In this document: piece after piece, positions 1 to 7,206 of the stretch
How positions within the stretch are numbered: position 1 is the first letter of the stretch
Layout of the letters: every line of letters starts with the position of its first letter
NCBI GenBank assembly: GCA_030597965.1
Contig: JAUVQU010000042.1
Span: forward strand, 1-14,251
Direction of reading: 5' to 3'
Source of the DNA: Cellvibrionaceae bacterium
GTDB taxonomy: Bacteria; Pseudomonadota; Gammaproteobacteria; Pseudomonadales; Cellvibrionaceae
Length of the DNA: 14,251 bases
The notes under the pieces: model-generated
Databases searched by the model: none
What the model saw: the letters and a program-made list of their open reading frames with translations, nothing else
Told to the model about the DNA's origin: nothing
Position numbers and translations under genes: made by a program

Positions 1-606
1 TTTGAAGACGTCACGCCGCTCTGGAACGACAACACCATAGTCGTGCTGAGTTTGTCGAAGCTGGGTTTGCCGGGTGCGCGTACAGGCATCGTGATTGCCC
101 GCGAAGATTTTATTAAAGACTTCACCAACATCAGCAGCCTCACCACCTTATCCAGTGGCAACCTTGGCCCGTCGATCGCCAAGCCCCTGTTCGCGAAGCA
201 AGCCGATGGCAGTCGCGATGTCTTGCGCGCCAGCCGCGATATCGTCAAGCCGTTTTATCGTGAGCGAGCCAGGTTAGCGGCTGATATGTTTCGAGAGGCG
301 ATGGCAGGGTTACCTTTTTATATTCACAAACCGGAAGGGGCTATCTTCCTCTGGCTGTGGTTCGATGGCCTGCCGATTACCTGCCACGAACTTTACGAGC
401 GTTTAAAAGACCGGGGTGTGTTAATTTCTGCAGGGCATCACTGTTTTGTCGGCCTGGACAACTTATGGCGACACAGGCATGAATGCATTCGTGTGACCTA
501 CTGCCTGGATGAAGAACTTCTGCGTGAAGGCATTGCCTTAATTGCCGACGAAGTGCGTCGTGCCTATTTGGAAGCGGGAACATTAGAATCGTACGCGTCA
601 GAATAG
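1..606 (+). CDS. avtA: Valine--pyruvate aminotransferase, C-terminal part (5' cut by window)
   Basis: PLP-dependent class I/II aminotransferase that exchanges amino groups between valine and pyruvate (alanine and 2-oxoisovalerate) in the cytoplasm. The frame is open from base 1, so about 201 codons remain and the N-terminal half lies outside the window. The SLSKLGLPGxRxG block carries the PLP Schiff-base lysine, at codon 58-60. Further on, HKPEGAIFLWLWFDGLPI, RGVLISAGHHCFVGL and the C-terminal ECIRVTYCLDEE segment follow E. coli AvtA closely, which separates it from generic AspC-type enzymes. A GTG at 43 lies inside this conserved block and is not the start. It ends with TAG at 604-606. The next gene begins 99 bp later, and no terminator is visible between them. 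Confidence 0.9.
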   Translation, partial: FEDVTPLWNDNTIVVLSLSKLGLPGARTGIVIAREDFIKDFTNISSLTTLSSGNLGPSIAKPLFAKQADGSRDVLRASRDIVKPFYRERARLAADMFREAMAGLPFYIHKPEGAIFLWLWFDGLPITCHELYERLKDRGVLISAGHHCFVGLDNLWRHRHECIRVTYCLDEELLREGIALIADEVRRAYLEAGTLESYASE

Positions 607-611
607 GCTAC

Positions 612-623
612 GTTAACGTTAAC
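612..623. repeat. 12-bp perfect palindrome GTTAACGTTAAC
   Basis: Two tandem GTTAAC sites form a self-complementary 12-mer just after the avtA stop, in the 99-bp gap before the antiporter gene. There is no T-tract, so it is unlikely to be a terminator. It could be an operator, or simply chance in AT-rich spacer. Confidence 0.3.
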
Positions 624-705
624 ATTGAGATTGGCGTTAGAGTAAACACAGAGTCAGACGCGCAAACATGCTCGTAACAATAGTCAACGGAATGGAGCCG
701 AGAGG

Positions 706-1902
706 GTGAATCCTTCAGCAGAGTTTTTAATGGCATTGGGTGGCGTAGCCCTATTGGGGTTGTTGGCGTCAGCCATTGCTCGCCACACGTTCTTACCCCG
801 TGTCACTTTGCTGTTATTGTTGGGGTTGCTGGTGGGTGATGAAGGCGTTGGCTTATTGCCCCCCGTTTTAACAGAAAAATTCGATCTTATTGCTGAAATG
901 ACTTTACTCATGGTCGGTTTTTTACTGGGCGGTAAGTTGATCCGCAAGGCACTGGCCGAATCACTCGGTCATGTCATGTGGATATCCATAACCGCAGCAC
1001 TATTAACCACCATTCTGGTTAGCTCGGCGCTGTACCTTTTAGATTTACCTCTGGGCCTGGCCATTATTCTTGGCAGTATTGCCGCCGCTACGGCACCCGC
1101 TGCCATCTACGATGTGGTGACCAGCGCAAAGAAGAAAACATTCTTTGGTTGGTTGTTGTTATCCATTGTGGCGATTGATGACGTCTGGGCATTACTGTTA
1201 TTTGCGATGGGTATCGCTCTCGTGAAAGCCGTTAATGGTAGTGGCGGTGCCGAATTTATTCACCTCGCCGGGGTGTTGCACGAAGTCGGTGGCGCTTTCC
1301 TTTTGGGGCTGGTGTTGGGTTTACCAGCGGCAGTACTCACCGGTCGTTATCGCCCCGGCGAACCCATGTTAACCGAGGCACTTGGTCTGGTGTTTTTCTG
1401 TGGCGGTTTAGCCCTCTACTTTGACGTGTCCTATTTGATTGCTGTTATGACGATGGGTGCCGTCATCGCTAATTTGGCCAAACACCACGACTACCCGTTC
1501 CACGCCATCGAAGGTGTCGAATACACCTTCATGGTTATCTTCTTTGTGCTCGCCGGTGCCTCACTGGAAATATCAGCACTGGCCGATTTAGGTTTGGTCG
1601 GCCTTTGTTATGTGGTATTTCGGTTCCTGGGTAAATACCTGGGGGCTTTTATTGGCGCGCACATCAGCGGTGCAGACCCCGTAACAAAACGCTGGATGGG
1701 GGCGGCGTTAATGCCACAGGCGGGGGTGCCTATTGGTATGGCGCTGGTAGCCGCAGGCCACTTTCCCGAGTATCGTCAGTTATTATTGTCTGTAGTGATC
1801 AGCTCAACGGTCTTCTTCGAAATCATTGGCCCAATACTTACCCGTCAGGCGCTTATACGAGCCGAGCGTGCAGAAGCAGAAAAAGAGATGGGTGAGAATT
1901 AA
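706..1902 (+). CDS. Cation:proton antiporter, CPA2 family (Na+/H+ exchanger domain)
   Basis: Polytopic inner-membrane protein of 398 residues, matching a Na_H_Exchanger-type core with roughly 11-13 hydrophobic segments. Two family hallmarks are visible. An ATAP-containing segment around residues 127-135 corresponds to the unwound helix of the ion site. A DD pair at Asp158-Asp159 (VAIDDVWAL) matches the paired aspartates of electrogenic CPA2/NhaA-fold exchangers. A later FFVLAGASLE helix is also typical. No C-terminal RCK/TrkA-N nucleotide-binding domain follows, so this is a short exchanger rather than a KefB/C-type channel. The GTG start at 706 is preceded by a purine-rich GGAGCCGAGAG stretch. 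Likely role: pH and Na+ homeostasis, useful in salt water; ion specificity cannot be read. It is followed 2 nt later by a DUF454 gene, so the two are probably cotranscribed. Confidence 0.88.
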   Translation: MNPSAEFLMALGGVALLGLLASAIARHTFLPRVTLLLLLGLLVGDEGVGLLPPVLTEKFDLIAEMTLLMVGFLLGGKLIRKALAESLGHVMWISITAALLTTILVSSALYLLDLPLGLAIILGSIAAATAPAAIYDVVTSAKKKTFFGWLLLSIVAIDDVWALLLFAMGIALVKAVNGSGGAEFIHLAGVLHEVGGAFLLGLVLGLPAAVLTGRYRPGEPMLTEALGLVFFCGGLALYFDVSYLIAVMTMGAVIANLAKHHDYPFHAIEGVEYTFMVIFFVLAGASLEISALADLGLVGLCYVVFRFLGKYLGAFIGAHISGADPVTKRWMGAALMPQAGVPIGMALVAAGHFPEYRQLLLSVVISSTVFFEIIGPILTRQALIRAERAEAEKEMGEN

Positions 1903-1904
1903 TT

Positions 1905-2291
1905 ATGCTCAAAGCGACAGGTAGGATTCTACTCATAATTCTAGGTTGGATTTTTGTCATTGTTGGCATCATTGCTCTATTGGTGCCGGTATTGCCGACG
2001 TCGCCTTTCATATTATTAGCTGCCTTCTGTTTTGCTCGCTCTTCAAAACATTTTCATCACATGTTGCAAACCAACAAACACTTTGGGTACATAGTCCGAG
2101 CCTATGAAGCAGGTTATGGCATACCTTACTGGTTAAAGCGTAATTTTATTGGGCTACTGTGGTTCAGTTTGCCGATATCCATGTGGATGATAGGTGAGAT
2201 GTGGGCAGTAATTTCACTGTTGGTGTTTGGCGTCACGGCGACGGTGTTGGTAGCGCGGTTGAAGGCTTACAGGGAAGACCCTGATGTTTGA
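1905..2291 (+). CDS. DUF454 / YbaN-family inner membrane protein
   Basis: Small membrane protein of 128 residues. Residues about 7-50 are hydrophobic and include the family signature ending LPVLPTSPFILLAAFCFARSS; two more hydrophobic helices follow near residues 80-117. A charged segment between them (HFHHMLQTNKHFG...YWLKRN) is characteristic of DUF454, the family of E. coli YbaN. The biochemical role of the family is not established. ATG at 1905 lies 2 nt past the antiporter stop. The only ribosome-binding sequence is GGTGAG inside the end of that gene, so translation is probably coupled. It is the last gene of its transcription unit, since a 441-bp gap follows. Confidence 0.85.
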   Translation: MLKATGRILLIILGWIFVIVGIIALLVPVLPTSPFILLAAFCFARSSKHFHHMLQTNKHFGYIVRAYEAGYGIPYWLKRNFIGLLWFSLPISMWMIGEMWAVISLLVFGVTATVLVARLKAYREDPDV

Positions 2292-2354
2292 ATTGGAATA
2301 TTTTATACCCCGTGATGATGTTTCTTTGGTGGGTGGTTTTCGCCTTCCCCATGC

Positions 2355-2449
2355 GAGTTACTTTTCTCCGAGTTTGCAATGACCGGTTGATATTGCAGGC
2401 GCAGAAATAAGTAACTCGTCTAGGAGGATAAAAAAGAAACCTTAGACGA
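2355..2449. repeat. Tandem imperfect stem-loops (GAGTTACTT...AAGTAACTC element)
   Basis: GAGTTACTTTTCT at 2355-2367 pairs imperfectly with AGAAATAAGTAACTC at 2403-2417. Inside it, TGCAAT pairs with ATTGCA around an 11-nt loop, giving a nested hairpin. A second inverted repeat follows directly: TCGTCTAGG (2416-2424) against CCTTAGACGA (2440-2449), with one bulged base. Arms of the GTTACTTTTCT...GTAAC type recur in non-coding repeats of many gammaproteobacteria, so this may be a decayed copy of a dispersed element. That link is from memory; the pairing itself is seen directly. Confidence 0.5.
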
Positions 2450-2557
2450 AGAAAGGTAGTAACCGCTCTGGATGTATCCCAAGGGCACGTAGCCAAACCA
2501 AGTCTTCATAACGAATTCTAAAGCAGTCTTTAACGTCTAACAAAAAGCCTGCGCCTG

Positions 2558-2572
2558 AAGGGGTTGCCCCTT
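2558..2572. terminator. Short GC hairpin, possible weak terminator
   Basis: AAGGGG and CCCCTT flank a 3-nt TTG loop, giving a compact stable stem. It lies downstream of the antiporter/DUF454 unit, but only TTTAGTT follows instead of a real U-tract. Intrinsic termination would therefore be weak. It could equally be the right edge of the structured repeat region. Confidence 0.3.
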
Positions 2573-2732
2573 TAGTTCGTGACACAGATCAATAAACATT
2601 ACTTCTCTTTTTTATCACTCCCTTTAATTAAAAAATCTAAGCTAAGCTTAATAAATCTTCCTCTATTTTTAATGTCTAGAGGGGTTTTTAGGGGCGTATC
2701 GGAGCCTCCTTGAATAGAAACAGGTTTGGCAA

Positions 2733-4181
2733 ATGAGTAGTAGCTCTAAAAATAAAGATAAGAAGCATTTAAGACAACTCTCTCTCTCAGATTTCACGCT
2801 TTATAGCGGTGACTTGCTCGATAATCCCCTGAGTATCGGGGTGTTGATGACCTGTGACCCCAGTACCACTGAAAGCGGCTTGGAAGATTTTGAAAGTATC
2901 CGGGAATACCTGATCGCCAAAGCTAAGGGTAATGCGCTTTTCCAGTACCAGTTACTGCATGCGCCAATGCGCCTTGATTTCCCCTACTGGATACCAGCCA
3001 GATACATTGATTTCCATCATCATATTCGTCATCTGGCGCTGCCTAAACCGGGTACGTGGGAGGAGTTGTGTGAGCTGGTTTGTGATCTGAATTTACGGCC
3101 AATGGATCATCACCGTCCAGGCTGGGAAATCTACATCATTGACGGTCTGGACAGTGTAAAAGATCTCCCAAAAGGCAGCTTTGCTGTCTTCGGACGCTTT
3201 CACCATGCCTTTGTTGATGGCAAGTCCGTACTGAAGATGATCGAGTATCTGCTCGGTAAGTCTCCCGAGGTGGAGTTGCCGGCCCCGATTAAAATGCCGA
3301 AACCACCCACGCCTTTTGACCTGTGGACAAATAGCATGCCCCACCTGTGGGAGCAGAGTGTTGATGCTACACGTGCAAGTTTTGCCGCCGTGAAAAAGTC
3401 CTACAATCTTTTCTCTCAGTTGATCGGCGAAAACCGTCCGGAACAACTCGGTATTCCAAAAACCATGTTCTCGGCCGATCTGTCTTTAAAGCGGGTTTGG
3501 GGTGCGGTTGAATGGGAGTTCGTAGAACTGAAAAAGCTGCGCAGCCTGCACAAGGGCGCCAGCTTTAATGATGTGATGGTGGCCATTATTGCCGGAGGCA
3601 TGCGCCGCTATTTATTGAAACATAACGACCTGCCTAAAGATAAATCACTGGTGGCTATGTGCCCTGTTGCGCTATCTGCAAAGGCGGGTTCTGATGTAGA
3701 AGGTGGCGATGTTGGTGGTAACTATGTGGCCATGATGCTGATCGCCATAGGGACAAATATTGAAAATCCTATCGAGCGTCTTAAAGCGATAAATCGACGA
3801 GTTGCCAGGGCCAAACCCATTGCGCCTGTGCTTAATGATCTGTTCGCAACTATAAGCAAAATGCGTCCGGTTTACGTGCGTAAAATAATGCAGAAAATTA
3901 TGCCGGCAAGAGATCATCACCGGGATTTCTCCGCAGGGCAGAACACCAATATCACCAATGTTCCCGGGCTTATGGGTCGCCCAAGATATTTTGCTGGCTC
4001 CGAAGTCAGAGGGCTTTATCCCGTGGTTCCTCTGCCGGGGGAAGGCATTGTTCACGGTATCACCGGGCTCAATACAACCATTACCATCGGTGTACTGGCG
4101 GACGGGGAAGTAATGAAGGATATGGATTTTTATTTACAGTGTCTGGAAGAGTCACGGAAAGAGTATCAGGGGCTGCTTTAA
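2733..4181 (+). CDS. Wax ester synthase/diacylglycerol acyltransferase (WS/DGAT), copy 1
   Basis: Acyl-CoA-dependent O-acyltransferase of the bacterial WS/DGAT family, which esterifies fatty alcohols or diacylglycerol to make storage wax esters or triacylglycerol, typically at the inner face of the membrane. It has 482 residues, the usual family size. The catalytic HHxxxDG motif is HHAFVDG at 157-163. The preceding RPxW motif reads RPGW at 128-131 (canonical RPLW), followed by EIYIIDGL. The C-terminal domain carries NVPG at 409-412 in TNITNVPGLMG. The first 10 residues are a Ser/Lys-rich extension absent from the second copy. ATG at 2733 has only a weak ACAGG-like site upstream. The gene seems monocistronic: a 441-bp gap precedes it, and a strong inverted repeat and a convergent gene follow. 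Homologous to the gene at 8476-9954 but in opposite orientation. Confidence 0.92.
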   Translation: MSSSSKNKDKKHLRQLSLSDFTLYSGDLLDNPLSIGVLMTCDPSTTESGLEDFESIREYLIAKAKGNALFQYQLLHAPMRLDFPYWIPARYIDFHHHIRHLALPKPGTWEELCELVCDLNLRPMDHHRPGWEIYIIDGLDSVKDLPKGSFAVFGRFHHAFVDGKSVLKMIEYLLGKSPEVELPAPIKMPKPPTPFDLWTNSMPHLWEQSVDATRASFAAVKKSYNLFSQLIGENRPEQLGIPKTMFSADLSLKRVWGAVEWEFVELKKLRSLHKGASFNDVMVAIIAGGMRRYLLKHNDLPKDKSLVAMCPVALSAKAGSDVEGGDVGGNYVAMMLIAIGTNIENPIERLKAINRRVARAKPIAPVLNDLFATISKMRPVYVRKIMQKIMPARDHHRDFSAGQNTNITNVPGLMGRPRYFAGSEVRGLYPVVPLPGEGIVHGITGLNTTITIGVLADGEVMKDMDFYLQCLEESRKEYQGLL

Positions 4182-4199
4182 CTCTCTACCGTCAAGAAA

Positions 4200-4258
4200 T
4201 AAAGGGGTCGGTGACAAACCAAAGTAATTCTCATTCGTAAGTGTCACCGACCCCTTTA
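4200..4258. terminator. 17-bp perfect inverted repeat between convergent genes
   Basis: TAAAGGGGTCGGTGACA (4200-4216) is exactly complementary to TGTCACCGACCCCTTTA (4242-4258), with a 25-nt A/T-rich loop. It lies 18 bp past the WS/DGAT stop and 10 bp before the stop of the convergent transglycosylase gene, so it is placed to end both transcripts. The loop is longer and the stem more perfect than in a typical terminator, and no strong U-tract follows. A dispersed palindromic repeat or miniature mobile element that also serves as a terminator is an equally good reading. Confidence 0.65.
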
Positions 4259-4267
4259 ATTAATTGT

Positions 4268-4873
4268 CTATCGCCAATGCTTCTCCCAGGCATCCATTAC
4301 CCGTGTTGGATACCAATACTGCCCATAGCTGCCGTTATATCTTGCCAGGGCATCGGGCAGCCGACCTTTGGTTTTATTGAGGTAGTGCCTGAGGATGGTG
4401 CAACCGTATTTCAGGTTGGTGTCTATGTCGGTGAGGTTGTCTTCAGGGTGGCCAATTTCGTTTTTCCAGAAGGGCATTACTTGCATCATGCCTTGCGCTC
4501 CGACTCTGGATACGGCGAACTGATTGAAATGGCTTTCCACTTCTATGAGTGCCAATACAAACTCGGGTTGCAGGTCGGCACGTTTGGCGGCGCGGTGGAT
4601 TTTACGCAGTAGGTCGAGGGCTTGTTCCGGGTCTTTAACGAACTTCTGCATGTTATCGCGTTTTGATACCAGCCACACTTCCGCTTCAAACCTGTCTTCA
4701 AAGCTGTCGCTTTGCTCTACGGTGGCTTTGAGCAGTTGGCGCAGTTCGTCGTCGACTACTTGCGTGGAGTTAGCTAAAAGTGGATTGCTCCAGAGGCAAA
4801 GGAGTAAGCTGAAAAATAGTGTGGGTAAGTCACAAGGTGTTCGCTTGCAGGGCAAGCTCCCACAGTGGTTCAT
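4268..4873 (-). CDS. Periplasmic lytic transglycosylase, SLT domain
   Basis: Cleaves the MurNAc-GlcNAc bond of peptidoglycan with 1,6-anhydro product formation; a wall-turnover enzyme. The SLT catalytic domain fills the C-terminal half. The predicted catalytic acid is Glu113 in ALIEVESHFN, followed by GAQGMMQVMP (125-134) and ARYNGSYG. From ATG 4873 the protein has 201 residues and begins with a plausible signal peptide: a KR-containing n-region, a hydrophobic core, and a likely cut after PLLA (residue 34). In-frame ATGs at 4906 and 4951 also exist; the latter overlaps proS by 35 bp, and both would put extra charged residues before the signal. None has a good ribosome-binding site. A REPIN spans 4839-4904, so the chosen start and signal n-region lie in repeat-derived sequence. 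It follows proS on the same strand and is probably cotranscribed. Confidence 0.85.
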   Translation of the reverse strand: MNHCGSLPCKRTPCDLPTLFFSLLLCLWSNPLLANSTQVVDDELRQLLKATVEQSDSFEDRFEAEVWLVSKRDNMQKFVKDPEQALDLLRKIHRAAKRADLQPEFVLALIEVESHFNQFAVSRVGAQGMMQVMPFWKNEIGHPEDNLTDIDTNLKYGCTILRHYLNKTKGRLPDALARYNGSYGQYWYPTRVMDAWEKHWR

Positions 4874-4904
4874 TAAACCGTAGGAGCTAGCCTTGCTGGC
4901 GAAC
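4839..4904. repeat. REPIN: two inverted Pseudomonas-like REP sequences
   Basis: Two 27-nt units face each other across a 12-nt spacer (4866-4877). The left unit is 4839-4865, the right 4878-4904. Read outward from the spacer they match at 21 of 27 positions, sharing the GGAGC...GCGAAC core. Each unit can fold by itself: CTTGC/GCAAG around CCT in the left, GCTAGC/GCTGGC with one G-U pair in the right. The sequences resemble the GTGGGAGC-TTGC-GCGAA type REPs of Pseudomonas and relatives, which are mobilised by RAYT (REP-associated tyrosine transposase) enzymes. No RAYT gene is in the window. The element overlaps the start region of the transglycosylase gene. Confidence 0.8.
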
Positions 4905-4916
4905 ATGATTTGAAGA

Positions 4917-6638
4917 TCAAACCTGACTTTGAATAAACTCAAACAGACCATCTACTGCAATATCCTGCTTTTCGCCATCACGACGATTTTTGTATTCAAC
5001 GCTGCCGCTGTCTAAGCCGCGATCACCCACAATAATGTTGTGTGGAATGCCCATGAGTTCAGAGTTGGCCAGCATGACGCCGATACGGGCTTTGACTTCG
5101 TCCATAAACAGTACATCAATACCGGCGGCGGTGAGTTGCTCGTAAAGTTCTTCACACTTGGCTTTTACGGCCTCTGACTTGTGCAGGTTAATAGGCACAA
5201 GCGCCACCTGGAAAGGCGCTAAAGAGGCAGGCCACATAATGCCGTTGTCATCATAGTTCTGTTCAATAGAAGCCGCTACGACGCGCGTCACACCAATACC
5301 ATAGCAACCCATGGTCATGGGTTTTGATTTGCCGTTTTCGTCGAGAATGGTGGCGCTCATGGCCTCGGAGTATTTAGTGCCCAGCTGGAAAATATGACCG
5401 ACCTCGATACCGCGTTTGATCTCAATGGTACCTGCGCCGCAGGGGCTTGGGTCACCGATTACTACATTACGCAGGTCGGCTACAGTGCTAAGAGCAAGAT
5501 CGCGCCCCCAGTTGACGCCAGTGAGGTGGAAACCGTCTTTGTTGGCGCCACAGGCAAAGTCCGCCACCATGGTGGCGGCACGGTCGATGACCACATCAAT
5601 GTTCAGGCCGATAGGGCCGAGAGAGCCAATACCGCAACCGAGTTCTTCTTTAATTCTGTCTTCTGGTGCGAAGGTAAGAGGTTCGGCAATGTTCGGTAGC
5701 TTTTCAGCTTTAATGTCGTTCAGTTCGTGGTCGCCGCGTAGTACTAGTGCTACTAATGGCTGCGTTTCACCTTCTTTGGCTTCACCAAGAACGATGAGAG
5801 TTTTTAACACCTGATCAGCTTGCAGGTTTAAGGCGGCAGAGACTTCGTCAATGCTGTGTTGATCTGGGGTAGCCACTTCCTGCTTTTCCTCGGATGGCGC
5901 AGGACGCTCACCGGTCGGTGTTAATGCTTCGGCCAATTCAACGTTGGCTGCGTAGTCGCTGCCGGTGCTGAAGGCGATGTCGTCTTCGCCGCTGGAGGCT
6001 AGAACGTGGAATTCATGGGAGCCGTCGCCACCAATAGAGCCTGTGTCGGCCAATACTGGGCGGTAATCCAAACCAATGCGATCAAAGATGTTGCAGTAAG
6101 CCTGATGCATACCATCGTAGGTCTCTTGCAGTGAGTCCTGTGATGAGTGGAATGAGTAGGCATCTTTCATGATGAATTCACGTGAGCGCATCACGCCGAA
6201 ACGTGGGCGGACTTCATCGCGAAACTTAGTTTGCACCTGATAGAAGTTGGCCGGCAGTTGCTTGTAGCTTTTAATCTCGCCGCGAATCAGGTCGGTAATC
6301 ACTTCTTCGTGGGTTGGGCCTAAGCAGAAACCATTGTTATGGCGGTCCGTAACTCGTAGTAGCTCGGGGCCATATTGTTCCCAGCGACCAGATTCTTCCC
6401 ACAATTCAGCGGGCTGAACTACTGGCATGAGGACTTCCTGCGCGCCAGCGGCATCCATCTCTTCACGGATAATCTTTTCAACTTTTCGCAGTACGCGCAG
6501 TCCAAGTGGAAGCCAGGTGTACAGACCAGAGGCCAGTTGGCGAATAAGGCCGGCACGCAGCATTAACTGGTGGCTGATAGCGACAGCATCGGAAGGTGTT
6601 TCTTTGAGGGTGGCAATTAAAAAGCGACTTGCACGCAT
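4917..6638 (-). CDS. proS: Prolyl-tRNA synthetase, bacterial type with editing domain
   Basis: Class II aminoacyl-tRNA synthetase that charges tRNA-Pro in the cytoplasm. It has 573 residues, close to the 572 of E. coli ProS. Class II motif 1 lies near residues 38-60 (GLYTWLPLGLRV). GPTHEE is at 107-112. Motif 2 is FRDEVRPRFGVMRSREF at 139-155, and motif 3 is GCYGIGVTRV at 444-453. Between motifs 2 and 3, residues about 225-405 form the YbaK-like insertion that removes mischarged alanine (GDHELNDIK, GSLGPIGL). The anticodon-binding domain follows at the C terminus (VALVPINLH). The start is set at ATG 6638, giving the family-typical MRxSxxLxxTLKETP beginning; a 36-residue upstream extension in the same frame would run through the neighbouring gene's ribosome-binding site. 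Divergent from the HIT gene across 81 bp; the transglycosylase follows downstream. Confidence 0.97.
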   Translation of the reverse strand: MRASRFLIATLKETPSDAVAISHQLMLRAGLIRQLASGLYTWLPLGLRVLRKVEKIIREEMDAAGAQEVLMPVVQPAELWEESGRWEQYGPELLRVTDRHNNGFCLGPTHEEVITDLIRGEIKSYKQLPANFYQVQTKFRDEVRPRFGVMRSREFIMKDAYSFHSSQDSLQETYDGMHQAYCNIFDRIGLDYRPVLADTGSIGGDGSHEFHVLASSGEDDIAFSTGSDYAANVELAEALTPTGERPAPSEEKQEVATPDQHSIDEVSAALNLQADQVLKTLIVLGEAKEGETQPLVALVLRGDHELNDIKAEKLPNIAEPLTFAPEDRIKEELGCGIGSLGPIGLNIDVVIDRAATMVADFACGANKDGFHLTGVNWGRDLALSTVADLRNVVIGDPSPCGAGTIEIKRGIEVGHIFQLGTKYSEAMSATILDENGKSKPMTMGCYGIGVTRVVAASIEQNYDDNGIMWPASLAPFQVALVPINLHKSEAVKAKCEELYEQLTAAGIDVLFMDEVKARIGVMLANSELMGIPHNIIVGDRGLDSGSVEYKNRRDGEKQDIAVDGLFEFIQSQV

Positions 6639-6706
6639 GGCGACTATTTTCTCTAGGCTAGAATGATTGAAAGGCGCTATTCTACGGTGGATGCTTAATT
6701 GGGGAA

Positions 6707-6712
6707 AGGAGG
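6707..6712 (+). promoter_or_regulatory. Ribosome binding site AGGAGG of the HIT gene
   Basis: A perfect AGGAGG sits 7 nt before ATG 6720. This fixes the start and argues against the in-frame codon at 6699, which lies upstream of the site. Confidence 0.8.
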
Positions 6713-6719
6713 AATCGTT

Positions 6720-7175
6720 ATGTCTGAGTTGGATGTTCAACAGCAATTTCAGTTAGATCCACAGTTACACAATGACACGGTGGTAATTGGCCACTTTAAA
6801 TTATGTGTGGTGTTGCTCGCCCGTGATGCAAATTATCCATGGTGCATCTTGGTGCCGCAGCGCAGTGGTGCGCATGAAATTCATCATTTGGCGGAAGAAG
6901 ATCGTCAGCAGTTGATGCGCGAATCCTGTCATTTGGCGGAAGTGATGGCCGACTTGTTTGTACCGGATAAGATGAATGTTGGCGCATTGGGCAACGTAGT
7001 GCGGCAGTTGCACGTACATCATGTGGCGCGATTTAAAACAGATATGGCTTGGCCCGGTCCTGTTTGGGGCGCGCATCCCGCTAAAATTTACGATGAGGCT
7101 GAGCTGCAGGAGCGTGTGTCGCGTTTGCAGAGTGCTTTGTCGGGTGATGATTTCGAGCAGGTTTGCTCAATATAA
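6720..7175 (+). CDS. HIT-family nucleotide hydrolase
   Basis: Histidine-triad protein of 151 residues, likely a nucleotidyl hydrolase or transferase acting on dinucleoside polyphosphates or AMP conjugates in the cytoplasm. The HIT core includes CILVPQRSGAHEIHHL (about 42-57) and the active-site strand QLHVHHVARF at 96-105. The triad reads H98-V-H100-H101-V rather than the classic H-x-H-x-H. By recollection, this arrangement is normal for a gammaproteobacterial HIT subgroup with the same PAWPGPVWG-like downstream block (here MAWPGPVWG), so it is probably not inactivating. It is the first gene of a likely operon with the DUF3014 gene (31 bp downstream) and the MAPEG gene, divergent from proS. 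Confidence 0.88.
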   Translation: MSELDVQQQFQLDPQLHNDTVVIGHFKLCVVLLARDANYPWCILVPQRSGAHEIHHLAEEDRQQLMRESCHLAEVMADLFVPDKMNVGALGNVVRQLHVHHVARFKTDMAWPGPVWGAHPAKIYDEAELQERVSRLQSALSGDDFEQVCSI

Positions 7176-7206
7176 TTATCTTGGTGGAGTCTTATTAAGG
7201 ATAGAT

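Larger units (their letters stand above)
2292..2732. other. 441-bp intergenic region without a convincing gene
   Basis: I find no credible gene on either strand here. The left half holds two adjacent imperfect stem-loops (2355-2417 and 2416-2449) and a compact GC hairpin (2558-2572). The right part, about 2581-2732, is AT-rich and presumably carries the promoter and leader of the downstream acyltransferase. It includes overlapping TAAGC repeats with a TAAGCTTA palindrome near 2640-2652. I could not pick a -35/-10 pair there with confidence. A minus-strand reading frame crosses the stem-loops but overlaps the preceding gene and looks non-genic. Confidence 0.6.

Noticed and set aside
2233..2496. 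87-codon minus-strand reading frame across the gap after the DUF454 gene
   Set aside because: It overlaps the end of a solid gene, runs through the stem-loops, and its product shows no domain, only repeat-derived composition.
4241..4612. 123-codon plus-strand frame at the end of the transglycosylase gene
   Set aside because: It is antisense to the SLT catalytic domain, whose motifs are unmistakable on the minus strand.
5394..5814. Overlapping plus-strand frames of 101 and 132 codons inside proS
   Set aside because: They mirror the editing and catalytic domains of proS; no independent ribosome site or domain is seen.
6639..6719. Promoters for the divergent proS and HIT genes
   Set aside because: TAGAAT hexamers occur on both strands (6659-6664 plus, 6679-6684 minus), but neither has an acceptable -35 at 16-18 nt, so I do not call them.
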